From Cylicocyclus nassatus (lineage: Eukaryota > Nematoda > Chromadorea > Rhabditida > Strongylidae), in NCBI GenBank assembly GCA_958299035.1, contig CATQJL010000223.1, forward strand, positions 66,396,371 to 66,460,370: a stretch of 64,000 nucleotides of DNA. The letters are read 5' to 3'. The number at the start of each line of letters is the position of its first letter. Within the stretch, counting starts at the first letter, position 1. The notes under the pieces were generated by a model. The model did not search any database and was not told the DNA's origin. It worked only from the letters and a program-made list of their open reading frames with translations. A program made the position numbers and the translations under genes. Of this stretch, positions 48,735 to 64,000 are shown in pieces.

Positions 48735-50454
48735 TCAGATAATCGCCGGGGCAGGCGGCCATGCGATTTATGGACGGGCGGGCACCGGAAAAATAGTTCG
48801 CTGATTTCTTGCGGTCCGCTTGCTGATATTTGGAAGAATTTTAGCGAAATTTTAGACGAATGCTTGGAGAACTCGCGTCCTTATAGATTCTCGCGGACTT
48901 TCCCCGAGAATGTGCAAAATTTTCGAGGGCCGCACGATCCTTTGTGGAGGACCGCGCAGCCCTCAGGTACTTTCCGCTCAGAGAAAGTACCTCAAACTTG
49001 AGTAATCAAACCAACGATGACACTTCTGTCATGTAGAGTCTCACCTTTGCTTGGCATACGCCCGAAACTGCTTAAAAACGTCCGAGCGCCAGCTGAAAAT
49101 GCCAGCGCTTGCTGAAAGATCTTATTTGACGAGCGCCTGCAGAAAATTCTGTGTTGCTGCCCACTGGCAGAACATTAGACACTAAAGGAAGTACCGTTTG
49201 CTGAAGGTTTGGCCACGCCCCAAAATTCTGCCGACCGCTTGCAGAAAAGCGCGAGTTTGCGGACCGCCTGCCCCCGGCGATTATCTGAGCGCCATCCCGA
49301 AGCGAGTGATGACCTTTTTCCTGCGCGAAGTGGCATACTCATCGACTTACAGGGATCACGTCATCATTATCATAGTACACCTGCGCTAAGCTTTTTTTAG
49401 TGAGAAAAGATTGGGCTTGTACAATTTCCCTCAGTAATATCTGTTCCAAGACGAAGACGGTCGCCCAAATAGATTGAAATCATGCAAGGTTGAACGCGCA
49501 CGCGGCGCGCGGGCAGTTGTCAACCGCGGGACGCGCGCACGCTCGGTCAGCGGTCATTCACGGAATATTACCTTTTTCTTGCAGATTTTTATTTGCAGGC
49601 AATCTTATTATGTTCAGTAGTATGCCAATTTTGCGTAGGAAAAAGCCCATAACTCGCTTCATTATGGTGCATAGCAGAAGGGCATATTTGGAATCAGCGT
49701 TTGAAGTTGATTTAGAATATATGCGCCTTTCACCAAAAGGCCGAGCTAAGTTACGTTGCTTTCCTTATTAGGTGCAATCAGCATAGAAGCAGTGGGGCGC
49801 TTTTGAAGGTATGCGTGGGATTTTCTTAGGCTCATCACTTCCGCTAACGTCTCCGCGCTCTTAGTTCACCAACTATAACGAAATAGCAACCGGAAAATGC
49901 AAAAATGCACTTTTCTTTATGCAGGGTTCATCAAGCTCAATTTTTTGTGTTTGTGATAGCTTGGTTGAAAAAGGGCCACAACAGCACAGATAATCGCCGC
50001 TCAGATAATCGCCGGGGACAGGCGGTCCGCAAACTCGCGCTTTTCTGCAGGCGGTCAGCAGAATTTTGGGGCGTGGCCAAATTCAGCGGGCGGCACTTCC
50101 TTCACAATCGCATATTCTGCCAGTGGGCAGCAATACAGCATTTTTTGCAAGCGCTCGGCAAATAATTTCTTTCGGCAAGCGCCGGCCAAACTTTCAGCAG
50201 GCGCTCGGGCTCTTTTTACGGAGTTTCGGGCGTACGCCGAGAAAATGAAACTCTATGTGGCAGAGGTGTCATCGATGGTTTGATTACCCGAGTTTGGGGT
50301 ACCTTTCTTCTGCGGAAGGTACCCTAGGCAGTGCGTCCCTCACAGAGAACCGCGCGGCCCTCAATAATTCCGCGTATTCTCGCGGGAGGTACGCGAGAAT
50401 GCGGTCACTGGGCCGCAACTTATCCGTAGAAAGACCGCGATAGTTTTCCGAGTG
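48735..50454. mobile_element. Large foldback element, left part
   Basis: The arm at about 48740-49292 is inverted against 49997-50454, with a spacer of about 700 bp. For example, ccaaaattctgccgaccgct on the left mirrors agcagaattttggggcgtgg on the right, and ggcgattatctgagcg mirrors cgctcagataatcgcc. The right arm is broken by the Penelope-like insertion and resumes at 54018, where agggaatcaacgaactatgt matches the outer left arm. The spacer (49300-49990) has no recognised gene. Confidence 0.75.
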
Positions 50455-50512
50455 TCGAATATTGTTGTGCCGAACATGTTGTTAGGTGGTCCTTTTATTA
50501 TCAGTACTCTTC

Positions 50513-50550
50513 GGCCTTACGTTTCGACGCTTTCGTCTTCATCAGAGGCC
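50513..50550 (-). ncRNA. Hammerhead ribozyme motif, apparently intact
   Basis: On the minus strand: stem I GGCCT, core CTGATGA, stem II GACG-AAAG-CGTC, core GAAA, a minimal self-complementary stem III (AC/GT), cleavage-site triplet GTA, and stem I return AGGCC. All conserved core positions are present. Such minimal type I hammerheads are known in the terminal repeats of Penelope-like elements. Activity is inferred, not shown. Confidence 0.85.
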
Positions 50551-50649
50551 TGGAATGGTTCAAAGCTTCACCCGTAACTCCAGCCCATCAAACGTCTCCA
50601 CTAGCCCCTGCCAGTTCTCGGCACTTCCCCCAATCTAGAGCTATAAAGC

Positions 50650-51328
50650 GCTATCAGCGGTTATGGATAAGCACTCGTTTTTGTTGTTCATTTCTGGATT
50701 CTTTGCAGAAATTCAGAACGATTCTAAGGCTTTCCTGGCCGAAATCTCTTTTTCAACGTTAGGATTGTAACTTTGATATCAAAGTCATCTCCACCATGCG
50801 ATTCGTGTCTGTGTCTGCCAAGCGGCGAAGCCAAGTTCTTGCGCCTTTTATCTGACAAATGCTCTTGATGCGAATGCCAAGTGTTCTTCCTGTTTCCCCA
50901 ATATAGAGTGCATTACATTTCATACATTCAAGCTGATACCGCTACACCGCTCCCATCTTCGCACAGTCACCCATTCTGCCGTGCGGGCATATCACGCATT
51001 GCTCTGTATTGCAGTATCGATCGTAGAGCCTGTTACGTACGAGCTGTTTTTTGATATTATCGTTGGGAACGTTCACTAACATATCATCTTGCAGCTGCGC
51101 ACGAACGATGCACTTCTGTATAGCCGCGCTGATCTTATCAGAAATGAATGGCAAGCAAAGTGGAAGTTTGTTATCAGCCCGAATGTTGTTGCCATTTCTT
51201 CGATGGTGAACGTGCGATGAAGAATAGTAACCGTTATTGCAAGCTATTTGGGTAGCCAGTCTGCGTGATTCGCATCGCTCCTCCTCTCCGTTGCATCGCG
51301 GTTCTAAACATATTACCAATAACAGCAC
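50650..51328 (-). pseudogene. Penelope-like GIY-YIG endonuclease region, broken
   Basis: The minus-strand frame reads through a Cys/His-rich stretch (YCNTEQCVICPHGRMGDC), then a stop, then a segment matching CNALYIGETGRTLGIR, the GIY-YIG nuclease core of Penelope-like elements. Frame changes follow within about 100 bp. The product would normally nick target DNA for insertion. Not functional as it stands. Confidence 0.8.
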
Positions 51329-52409
51329 GCTTCACAGAAGCAGGATGTGCAGATTTTACATTGATGAGAATATTTTTAAGCCTTTCCTTGCGATACCATT
51401 TGATTCTTACAATGCCAGCGGTCACCTTTACTTGAGCGTTGAGATAAGGCAGCCATCCATCGCGAGGTATCTCGTGAGCTTATGATGTATGTACGTGATG
51501 TATTGTGATTGCTGATTAAGAATTCTGAAACACTCGTCCATTTCGGACTGTATTGAAGTTGCAACACAGCAATCATCGATGTAACGACAATACATCAATG
51601 GCATACGTGCTAGGACTGGCTCTTCGATTCTGCTCATAAAGCATATGGCGAGAATTGGTGCTAGCCTTTGGCCCATAGCTAATCCACGTACCTGGGAGCA
51701 ATAAGTCCCAGACCATCTGAAAATGGTGCATTTTAGACATTCTTTCACTAGGACCATCGTATGCGCTTTGCTGAGTCCAAACATGTTTATTGTATCAGCA
51801 TGCCTATCCAACATTTCCAATAACGCTTGCAAAGCTTGGTCATTCTGTACATTAGTGTAAAGAGACGTTACATCAAACGACTCAAGTACCGTGCTCGAAT
51901 CAAATTTAGCGTTGCGAAGCTGTACCACAAACTCGCGTGCGTTGGATAAGTGTGCTGGTATACCTTCGTTAGCAGCTGGCTCACGATCTTATTTAGGTAC
52001 CATGAAATCCTATCGGTGGGGCCGCCTACGCAACTGATAATTGGTCTAATTTTGTAAGTTGCCGCTGACATTGAGTTCATTTCGTGTTCGGAAAGCTTAT
52101 GGGTCTTCAAAAGGCTGTAAAAAACTGGACAGGACGGATTTGTCACTTTCAATCTGCTTACGAGACTATCAGCAAGTCCGGCAGATTTTGCAATCGTAGT
52201 CCACGCCTCATTAAGTTTTTTACATTGGGCTCGATATTCTTTTTCAGAGACCACTGCATACGTTGTAGCGTCTGCGAGGTGGGCTGCAGTTATTTTACGA
52301 TCCAGTTCCTGCGGAATTATTAAAAATTCGCCACCCTTGTCGCTTACTGATAGACGTACAGAACCATTCGAGATGAGTTCACGGATTTCTTTCAAACCTT
52401 GTCACTGAT
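51234..52409 (-). pseudogene. Penelope-like reverse transcriptase, frameshifted
   Basis: Successive minus-strand frames give an RT with family motifs. In order: LSVSDKGGEFLIIPQ, FYSLLKTHK, YKIRPIISCVGGPTDRISWY, then a frame change near 51920, FDVTSLYTNV (catalytic motif A), GLAMGQRLAPILA (motif B) and YIDDCCVATS (motif C, YIDD). A further frame change lies near 51430 and another near 52385. All catalytic motifs are readable, but no single frame spans them, so the copy is dead or shifted by sequencing errors. Confidence 0.88.
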
Positions 52410-52528
52410 TTCGTGAAAGGTTGCTTTGGCGCTCTCGTTATGACTCAAGACTTCTAAGACACCAGAGCATAAGAGCCGGAACTTCATGTCTACACAAAAA
52501 TTTGGTTCATGTTGTCTATAGAAGGACG

Positions 52529-52582
52529 ATGGGAATGGGATCGTATATAATACATATACGATATATACGATCCCATTCCCAT
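52529..52582. repeat. Palindrome at the junction of the two Penelope-like copies
   Basis: Arms 52529-52548 (ATGGGAATGGGATCGTATAT) and 52563-52582 are perfect complements, with a 14-bp AT-rich loop. The right copy's recognisable reverse-transcriptase sequence starts immediately afterwards at 52583. Confidence 0.9.
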
Positions 52583-53640
52583 TCTGGGACTTATTACTCC
52601 CAGGTACGTGGATTAGCTATGGGCCAAAGGCTAGCACCAATTCTCGCCATATGCTGTATGAGCAGAATCGAAGAGCCAGTCCTAGCACGTATGCCATTGA
52701 TGTATTGTCGTTACATCGATGATTGCTGTGTTGCAACTTCAATACAGTCCGAAATGGACGAGCGTTTCAGAATTCTTAATCAGCAATCACAATACATCAA
52801 GCTCACACGTGAGATACCTCGCGATGGATGGCTGCCTTATCTCAACGCTCAAGTAAAGGTGACCGCTGGCATTGTAAGAATCAAATGGTATCGCAAGGAA
52901 AGGCTTAAAAATATTCTCATCAATGTAAAATCTGCACATCCTGCTTCTGTGAAGCGTGCTGTTATTGGTAATATGTTTAGAACCGCGATGCAACGGAGAG
53001 GAGGAGCGATGCGAATCACGCAGACTGGCTACCCAAATAGCTTGCAATAACGGTTACTATTCTTCATCGCACGTTCACCATCGAAGAAATGGCAACAACA
53101 TTCGGGCTGATAACAAACTTCCACTTTGCTTGCCATTCATTTCTGATAAGATCAGCGCGGCTATACAGAAGTGCATCGTTCGTGCGCAGCTGCAAGATGA
53201 TATGTTAGTGAACGTTCCCAACGATAATATCAAAAAACAGCCCGTACGTAACAGGCTCTACGATCGATACTGCAATACAGAGCAATGCGTGATATGCCCG
53301 CACGGCAGAATGGGTGACTGTGCGAAGATGGGAGCGGTGTAGCGGTATCAGCTTGAATGTATGAAATGTAATGCACTCTATATTGGGGAAACAGGAAGAA
53401 CACTTGGCATTCGCATCAAGAGCATTTGTCAGATAAAAGGCGCAAGAACTTGGCTTCGCCGCTTGGCAGACACAGACACGAATCGCATGGTGGAGATGAC
53501 TTTGATATCAAAGTTACAATCCTAACGTTGAAAAAGAGATTTCGGCCAGGAAAGCCTTAGAATCGTTCTGGATTTCTGCAAAGAATCCAGAAATGAACAA
53601 CAAAAACGAGTGCTTATCCATAACCGCTGATTTTCTTCCG
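52583..53640 (+). pseudogene. Penelope-like RT/endonuclease, 5'-truncated plus-strand copy
   Basis: Starts inside the reverse transcriptase just before motif B (SQVRGLAMGQRLAPILAICC) and continues through YIDDCCVATS. The frame changes near 53000, continues through the Cys/His segment (CNTEQCVICPHGRMGDC) to a stop at 53339, then reads CMKCNALYIGETGRTLGIRI of the GIY-YIG domain before a further shift. It is very similar to the left copy, so the two derive from one recent source. Confidence 0.85.
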
Positions 53641-53873
53641 TTCTTATCATTATGTGAGCTATAACTGTTTATGTGACATCCCCCAGTATAGCTCAATCGT
53701 CCGTCGCGAACATCTACATCCGGTACGGACATTTAACGAAGCGGTGGTTCCCTGGTATGTCTTTGTCGTTACAATTTTTATAGCTCTAGATTGGGGGAAG
53801 TGCCGAGAACTGGCAGGGGCTAGTGGAGACGTTTGATGGGCTGGAGTTACGGGTGAAGCTTTGAACCATTCCA

Positions 53874-53911
53874 GGCCTCTGATAAAGACGAAAGCGTCGA
53901 AACGTAAGGCC
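53874..53911 (+). ncRNA. Hammerhead ribozyme motif with core mutation
   Basis: The mirror copy of the motif at 50513-50550, identical except that the core reads CTGATAA rather than CTGATGA: the base at 53884 is A where the invariant, catalytically essential G8 is expected. Stem I, stem II, GAAA and GTA are kept. Probably inactive. Confidence 0.8.
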
Positions 53912-54017
53912 GAAGAGTACTGATAATAAAAGGACCACCTAACAACCTGTTCGGCACAACAATATTCGATACTTACGAACATGCCCAGGTTTAATGACTA
54001 CGGAACATGGAAATTAT

Positions 54018-54135
54018 TAGTTTTCCGAGTGTTCGTCTAAAAACTGTCCAACGTTCCTCCAGATTTCTGCGGGCGGACCGCAGGGAATCAACGAACTATG
54101 TCTCCGGTGCCCGCTTGCCAGTCACAGACAGGAAA
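54018..54135. mobile_element. Outer right-arm remainder of the foldback element
   Basis: After the 14-bp duplication this resumes the right arm. Segments gcgggcggaccgcagggaat and ctccggtgcccgcttgcc are the complement of 48765-48835. This confirms that the Penelope-like pair landed inside the foldback element. Confidence 0.7.
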
Positions 54136-54528
54136 ACAAAAAAACTACATCTTCAAAATTCGTCTAACCCATTCGAGGCTGGTAGAAATTGAAGAGAAAT
54201 TTCCACCTAGTTCATGCTTCAAATCGACCAGTTGCAAAAGAATAATTACTACGTTGGTGTTGCTGCTAGATTCCTTTATTCATTTTACGGAGATGTTTCT
54301 TTATGTGGAAGGCAATTGATTTCGTTTCTTTATTTAGTGCCGAATCTTTCATATTTCTTGTACAAGTCCAACTGTTATATACAAGTTTTATATATAGTAG
54401 GCATAAGCAAGATTCAGTTCCAGGAAGAAAGAGACTACTGGACTATGTAGAAGATTAAAAAGCCAAATTAAAACCATATCCTTCTCATTTTGCTGAGATG
54501 CCTGATAAGCAAGCAACCCAAGGATTGG

Positions 54529-59584
<5,056 letters not shown>

Positions 59585-60479
59585 CTAAAAAAACTCGTTG
59601 GGAAGACTTCTTTGCAACAAAAGATGCTGTTCAAGCAGATTCTAGTCCACATGGATCGATATGTGGATACTATGACGACAAAGAAGCCCACCATCAAGTA
59701 TTGTTGCGAGTAAAATGAATCTCACTTTGCAAGCGCAGTAAGAGTTTATTCTGTCAACAAGATAAATGAAGACACTACGATATAACTTGAAGTAAAGCTC
59801 ATCATTGGCCAACTAACTTTCTTACATTCATAATGCTATTGTTAGAATGAACTTTTGCTTTTCACTACCTTGAATGATTTGATATTATGAGATGACCAAT
59901 ACGCCATTTTTGTTTTGCAGCCCTGGAACTATTTCGTTACCTATGTCTTTGTCCTGTTCGCATTATCATGACTTTAAACCCACCGCGCATTGCTGGCTAC
60001 CTTGAATGTAATGTAAACTTATTCATTCTCAAAGTTTTCATGTTAAACATGTGATCCTGGGTGAAAGAATCACTCCTGCTAAAGAACAAATGCAAATTCA
60101 AACCAGTTATTATGACTTGATATTGCCTTTGGACAATGGCTACTGTAAGATACATCTCTAAGCAAAAATTTCTTGAAGCCTTTGTAAAGCGTTCGAGCGC
60201 GAAGCAATTTGGTAATGATATTATGATAATTAGTGTGCTCAATTCTTCTTAATGATAATTAGTGTAGTTCGATCCAGCTCCATTTTATACCATTTAATAT
60301 GTATTGTTCTCATTAGGCTGATATGACTATTTGACATATTTCTGCATTTTTAACTTATCTCAATGCTGTGAATTATCCTATGATAAAGTATTCAACAATT
60401 AATGATATTTAGAACGAAATAGCTTAGCACTTCCTAAAAAATGACCTCAATCCCTCTATCCCAATTTATAATCGTTGAC
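59585..60479. other. Upstream flank of the kinase gene, no gene recognised
   Basis: AT-rich. Presumably includes the promoter or outron of the kinase gene. A short direct repeat of ttaatgataattagtgt is present at about 60225-60265. Confidence 0.45.
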
Positions 60480-61740
60480 GTGATCACTAAATGTGCATAT
60501 GAATGCGAAAACTGTGCTCGAGAAGCGAAATAAAAGAAAAAAACTGTATGTATCGGCGCATAACACGCAAAGACAGGGTGCCGTTGCGCCCAACCAATAT
60601 AGATCGTGCTTGGGAGAAACCGCAGATGGTAAGACAACGAGAGCGCTTGATCAGGGAGACACCGATACTGTCGCGTCTCGCGATGCAAGGCGCTCCTCGA
60701 AGTACGGAGGCCGGGGGCATCGGTTACCGCGCTATCCGGCGACGATTACGGTAGCCGAGACGCGTGTTGCCGCGATCGTCTCCGGACCTCTCCTTAATTG
60801 GCTCGTTGCTAGCCAGGCGGCTCTATAAAGCGGCGGCGCCTCACTTGGGTGCCTTGTTCGTCTTTGTTTTAATCGATTGATTTTCATTTCTTGTTCGATT
60901 ATCATTTCAGCCGCTATGCTCCTGTCCTTTTTGTAAGAGCAGTTGAGCCGGAAGTTCTTTGGATTGGAAAATGGATTCCTTTTTGTCAGCGCAGTCGACG
61001 CGCTTAGTACTAACCGGAAATCATCTACAGGAGCAGGAGGGGACGTGCCGTCGTCTACACCTTGGCGTTGCGCGGTGGATTTGTTGCGCGAAACCTCGAG
61101 AGCCTCATGTATTTTGAGATTATCTGTAGACGCGCATCGGTAGCATGGGACGGGCCCTCGTCCCGTGTTTTATAGTAGTAGTACTTGCTTTGTTTTAGTG
61201 TAGTATTCTTTTTTATCTATTTTAACTGTAGTTTAGTGTCATAAGGATAAACTACTTGATTAGCCTTGCGTTCAGTTCGGTCGCGCGTTAGTGCGCAGTA
61301 GGCTAGGTACGTCGTTCAGTATCGGGCGAGCATCAGGCCTCGGGTTACATCTAGGTGCCATGAGCCGACCGAGTCGCCACCGATACGTCCACAATCTTCG
61401 CGTGCAAATGGCATGTATTTTCTTTGCATTACGCAAAGTTTACGCCAGCAGGCGTTTAGGATATGCGCCCATTCGCTCTGCTGGCGTGCTCCTCTCCTCA
61501 GCAGCTTCGAACGGGCATGAGCCCGATGTACAGGAGATTGATAAATACCGCCCCTGGTGCGGGACAAAAGCCGCGTGGTTCCTTCCACGCACAGATCGAC
61601 TCGTCTTCATGCATGTGGACTCACATGCTAACAGCGCATTTTGTGCAAATAGCTGACCAGGGTTGGCTGATACTCGCCCCATGAATCTCGCGACAGACGC
61701 GGACGTGACATACCCGCAGAAAAGAGACTTCAGCACGTTG
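60480..61740 (+). other. GC-rich segment with TATA box; possible LTR or promoter
   Basis: Base composition is clearly more GC- and CG-rich than its flanks. A TATA box in gctctataaagcggcggc lies at about 60820. A pyrimidine-rich ttgttcgattatcatttcag then offers an acceptor before an ATG at 60916. Short ORFs (from 60493, 60943 and 61291) have no recognised family. This could be the promoter and leader of an unrecognised gene or a solo/degenerate LTR. I found no paired LTR, primer-binding site or retroviral-type domains. Confidence 0.35.
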
Positions 61741-64000
61741 TAGCGCTTTTTTGCGTTTTTTTTTTCAGATTAGTAGATATGACAGATTTGATAACGCCGC
61801 AAAAATCTCCTTGTCTGCGGGTGTTGAATGATGTTGTTTCAATTACAGTAGAAGAATGCTTGTAGACTCTTTCAGTCTTAATCATACTTTGGATTACAAT
61901 AATGAGTAAGTAAATCAAACCACTTATTTTACTTGAAGAATAATAGTGTTGTTCTTGTAGCATAAATGTTTTGAGTGACAGAGGTTCTTCATACGTTCTT
62001 AAGGGAAACCGAATTTCTTCAAGAAAGATATCATATGTTTCTTGTAAACGAAAGAAAGAACACTTTGGCAGTTTTAGGCAACGTCTCTACATGTCAACAG
62101 GTCTATCTTTCTTCGCAAAGGCTCGCACTGGTCCTTGTGAAAGATCGAACTTACGTGCTGGTATCGCATTTCTTGATCATTCTTCATGGCTAGCCTCAAA
62201 TATTAAGTTAAACACTAAGTTTTGCAACTGGTTTCATAACTTCACTCTTACTCAACGTGGCACACTCAAACTTTAATATTATTTAGAATACAATGTGAGC
62301 TACAAGCGAGCACAAATTGTCTAAATTTTGAACGCGAAATAGAAAAGTTTCAGGCATTTTTCGAAAACTATTGAATTTGAGAATTTTCGGGGTTTCAAGC
62401 TAAAATGAAGCCTTTAGCAGCCTAGACTGTGCGCAGTAATCCGGATTCGTCTATAAGTTATTGCTGGAGGTTGACTCCTTTGGCCTAGTAAGAAAGAAAC
62501 ATAAGGGGCATGTCGAGATTTGGCGTCCCCACAGAGTCGAACGAGTCGATGTACGCAAGAGCTGCTAGGGACGACGGTCAATGACTAAAGAGTCCGAAGC
62601 TCAAATTCCGCCGAGACTTCACATAGTAAGGTTATTTGACCTGCCGAACGCGAATATCATATTTATTTGTTGAATCAACGCCTTTTTCCTTGTATAGGGT
62701 GAGACCCCATAACGTACACCTACAGTAATCCCACAAAAAGCCCTAATCACGCAATTTCACTATCGTTTTCGTAATCAGCATGTCGGATAACACCTCTATG
62801 CCAAGTTTCAGCCAAATTCGTCAAACTTCGAATTTTTCCCTTTCATACAATACACCTATCGTAACCCTCACTGCGACGTCAGAATTTGGTAGGACAGCAG
62901 CTGCGCTTGTAGCTTACGTAGTAACCAACACAGTGGCAAAATTTGAGTGCGCCATGTTGAGTAAGAGGGAAGTTACGAAACCAGTTGCAAAACTTAGTAT
63001 TCAACCTAATAAATCCCGAATATGAAGAAAAAAATTGAATTTTCTAAAAAAAGGCCAGCAAATATCTTCGTTTTCTTCACTAATCGTAAGTTTTTTTTCA
63101 ATTTCTTTACCGAGCTTCGTGACAAACGGACAGAAACGAGTAAGCGCGTGATCATAGCAGGGTAGCTGTACTTTGTTTAAAAAATTTCATGCTATTCAAC
63201 ATGACCATGCATAAATCGAAAGCTTAAGCAGACTAACACTGTTAGTTTCAAGAACACGCGTCTACTTTCTTCGTGCAGTGTACGATTTTACGATAAGTGG
63301 CATGTTTGAAGATGTTAATCTGACTTGTCAAATAGTCACAGTTCCATGTGTTGAGCGACTCAAAATGCTTGCTGTCTACGACCAATTGAGAACCAAACTC
63401 TGATATTTCTTATCTTCATCTTTCATTGCTCAAATCATAGCAAGCTAAACAGAATTTCAAGAATTTTCTTTTTTATATCTGTATATTAGCTAAAAAATGA
63501 TATCGGTCGTTTTAAAAATTCGTAGAAAAGTTATACAACCTACGGCAATGCAGTATTCTTAATTTGCCGTCACAAACTTAGGGGCAATTTACAGGGTTTT
63601 GCCTATACTGAAGAGGTTATGGGACAGGAATACAGCTTAACAAAAACCACGCTCCTGCGCCGTAGCATGACTCTTACTTCTCACAATTTGCCGTGCTAAG
63701 ACATCTTTTGGTCTTTATCCAAACAGTGAGCGAATGCAGCCTTATCCAAGAAAGTTCAGTCAGAAACGAGTCAGGGTAAAAATTAGATAGTCTACCTTAA
63801 GAATGCATTCTTAGTATCAGTTGGCGTGAGCATGTACCCATCTAAAAATGTAGAACAGCACAGCTGAGAAATGTGACTCATGCATCTTCCTTCGGTTGAC
63901 GGTGGCAAAACGAGATCACGAGAGAAAAAGTGTCGGTGGTATATATTTTTCTTCATGAACATAAAGTGGAAGTGACTGATTCACAAAATCAAATTAATAA
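61741..64000. other. No gene recognised
   Basis: AT-rich. At about 62114-62137 a fragment (tttcttcgcaaaggctcgca) resembles the hairpin of the repeats at 31.2 and 32.3 kb. No exon, RNA or element boundary could be supported. Confidence 0.45.

Larger units (their letters stand above)
50455..54017. mobile_element. Penelope-like retroelement, inverted pair of copies
   Basis: Two copies face away from a central junction near 52555: a longer minus-strand copy on the left and a 5'-truncated plus-strand copy on the right. The outer ends are complementary (cgaatattgttgtgccgaac at the left, gttcggcacaacaatattcg at the right). The whole block is flanked by a perfect 14-bp duplication, TAGTTTTCCGAGTG, at 50441-50454 and 54018-54031. 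The coding content (reverse transcriptase plus GIY-YIG endonuclease) and the terminal hammerhead motifs identify the Penelope-like class. Confidence 0.92.

Noticed and set aside
60920..61680. Retrotransposon internal region downstream of the TATA-bearing block
   Set aside because: No gag, protease, RT or integrase motifs and no primer-binding site were found, so only a tentative regulatory or LTR note was kept.

Overview
This is nuclear DNA from a eukaryote, most likely a nematode and plausibly a strongylid (hookworm or barber-pole worm type). The grounds are the small exons with gt..ag introns, many only 45-60 bp; the coding starts placed directly behind a pyrimidine-rich AG acceptor, as expected for spliced-leader trans-splicing; genes lying head to tail on one strand; and the heavy load of foldback elements and mariner-like, Helitron-like and Penelope-like DNA. 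The species cannot be fixed from the sequence. There is no prokaryotic signal (no operon-style ORFs, CRISPR or ribosomal RNA). Exons were read by eye on both strands and joined by splice sites and reading phase.

The left 26 kb carries four minus-strand genes in a row. Transcription runs leftwards: a serine-rich protein with repeated ESWR motifs (25607-21279), an arginine/serine-rich probable nuclear protein (19474-14291), the Golgi Qb-SNARE GOS28/GOSR1 (13758-11345, complete, 235 aa), and ribulose-5-phosphate 3-epimerase (10754-7145, complete, 231 aa). The last three are separated by only about 0.5-0.6 kb and could be one polycistronic unit. A CpG-rich stretch at 2.2-2.9 kb may hold the first exon of a further leftward gene. 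MITE-like foldback elements sit in the introns and intergenic spaces.

From 26 to 54 kb I found no host gene. This part is a graveyard of repeats: Helitron-like ends, an hAT-like element with an 8-bp target duplication, mariner-like elements, an ATTCGAAT-rich tract, a 435-bp uninterrupted (AC)n tract, a decayed tandem array at 35.3-36.7 kb, and several foldbacks. At 48.7-54.1 kb a large foldback element was split by a Penelope-like retroelement. That insertion is two inverted copies bounded by a perfect 14-bp target duplication, and each end carries a hammerhead-ribozyme motif, one apparently intact and one with a core mutation.

The right end holds a complete nine-exon Aurora-family kinase gene on the minus strand (59584-54529, 305 aa). 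It has an unusual activation loop lacking the usual phosphorylatable threonine and a 3.8-kb intron filled with three repeats. Beyond it lie a GC-rich TATA-bearing segment (60.5-61.7 kb) and about 2 kb with nothing recognisable.
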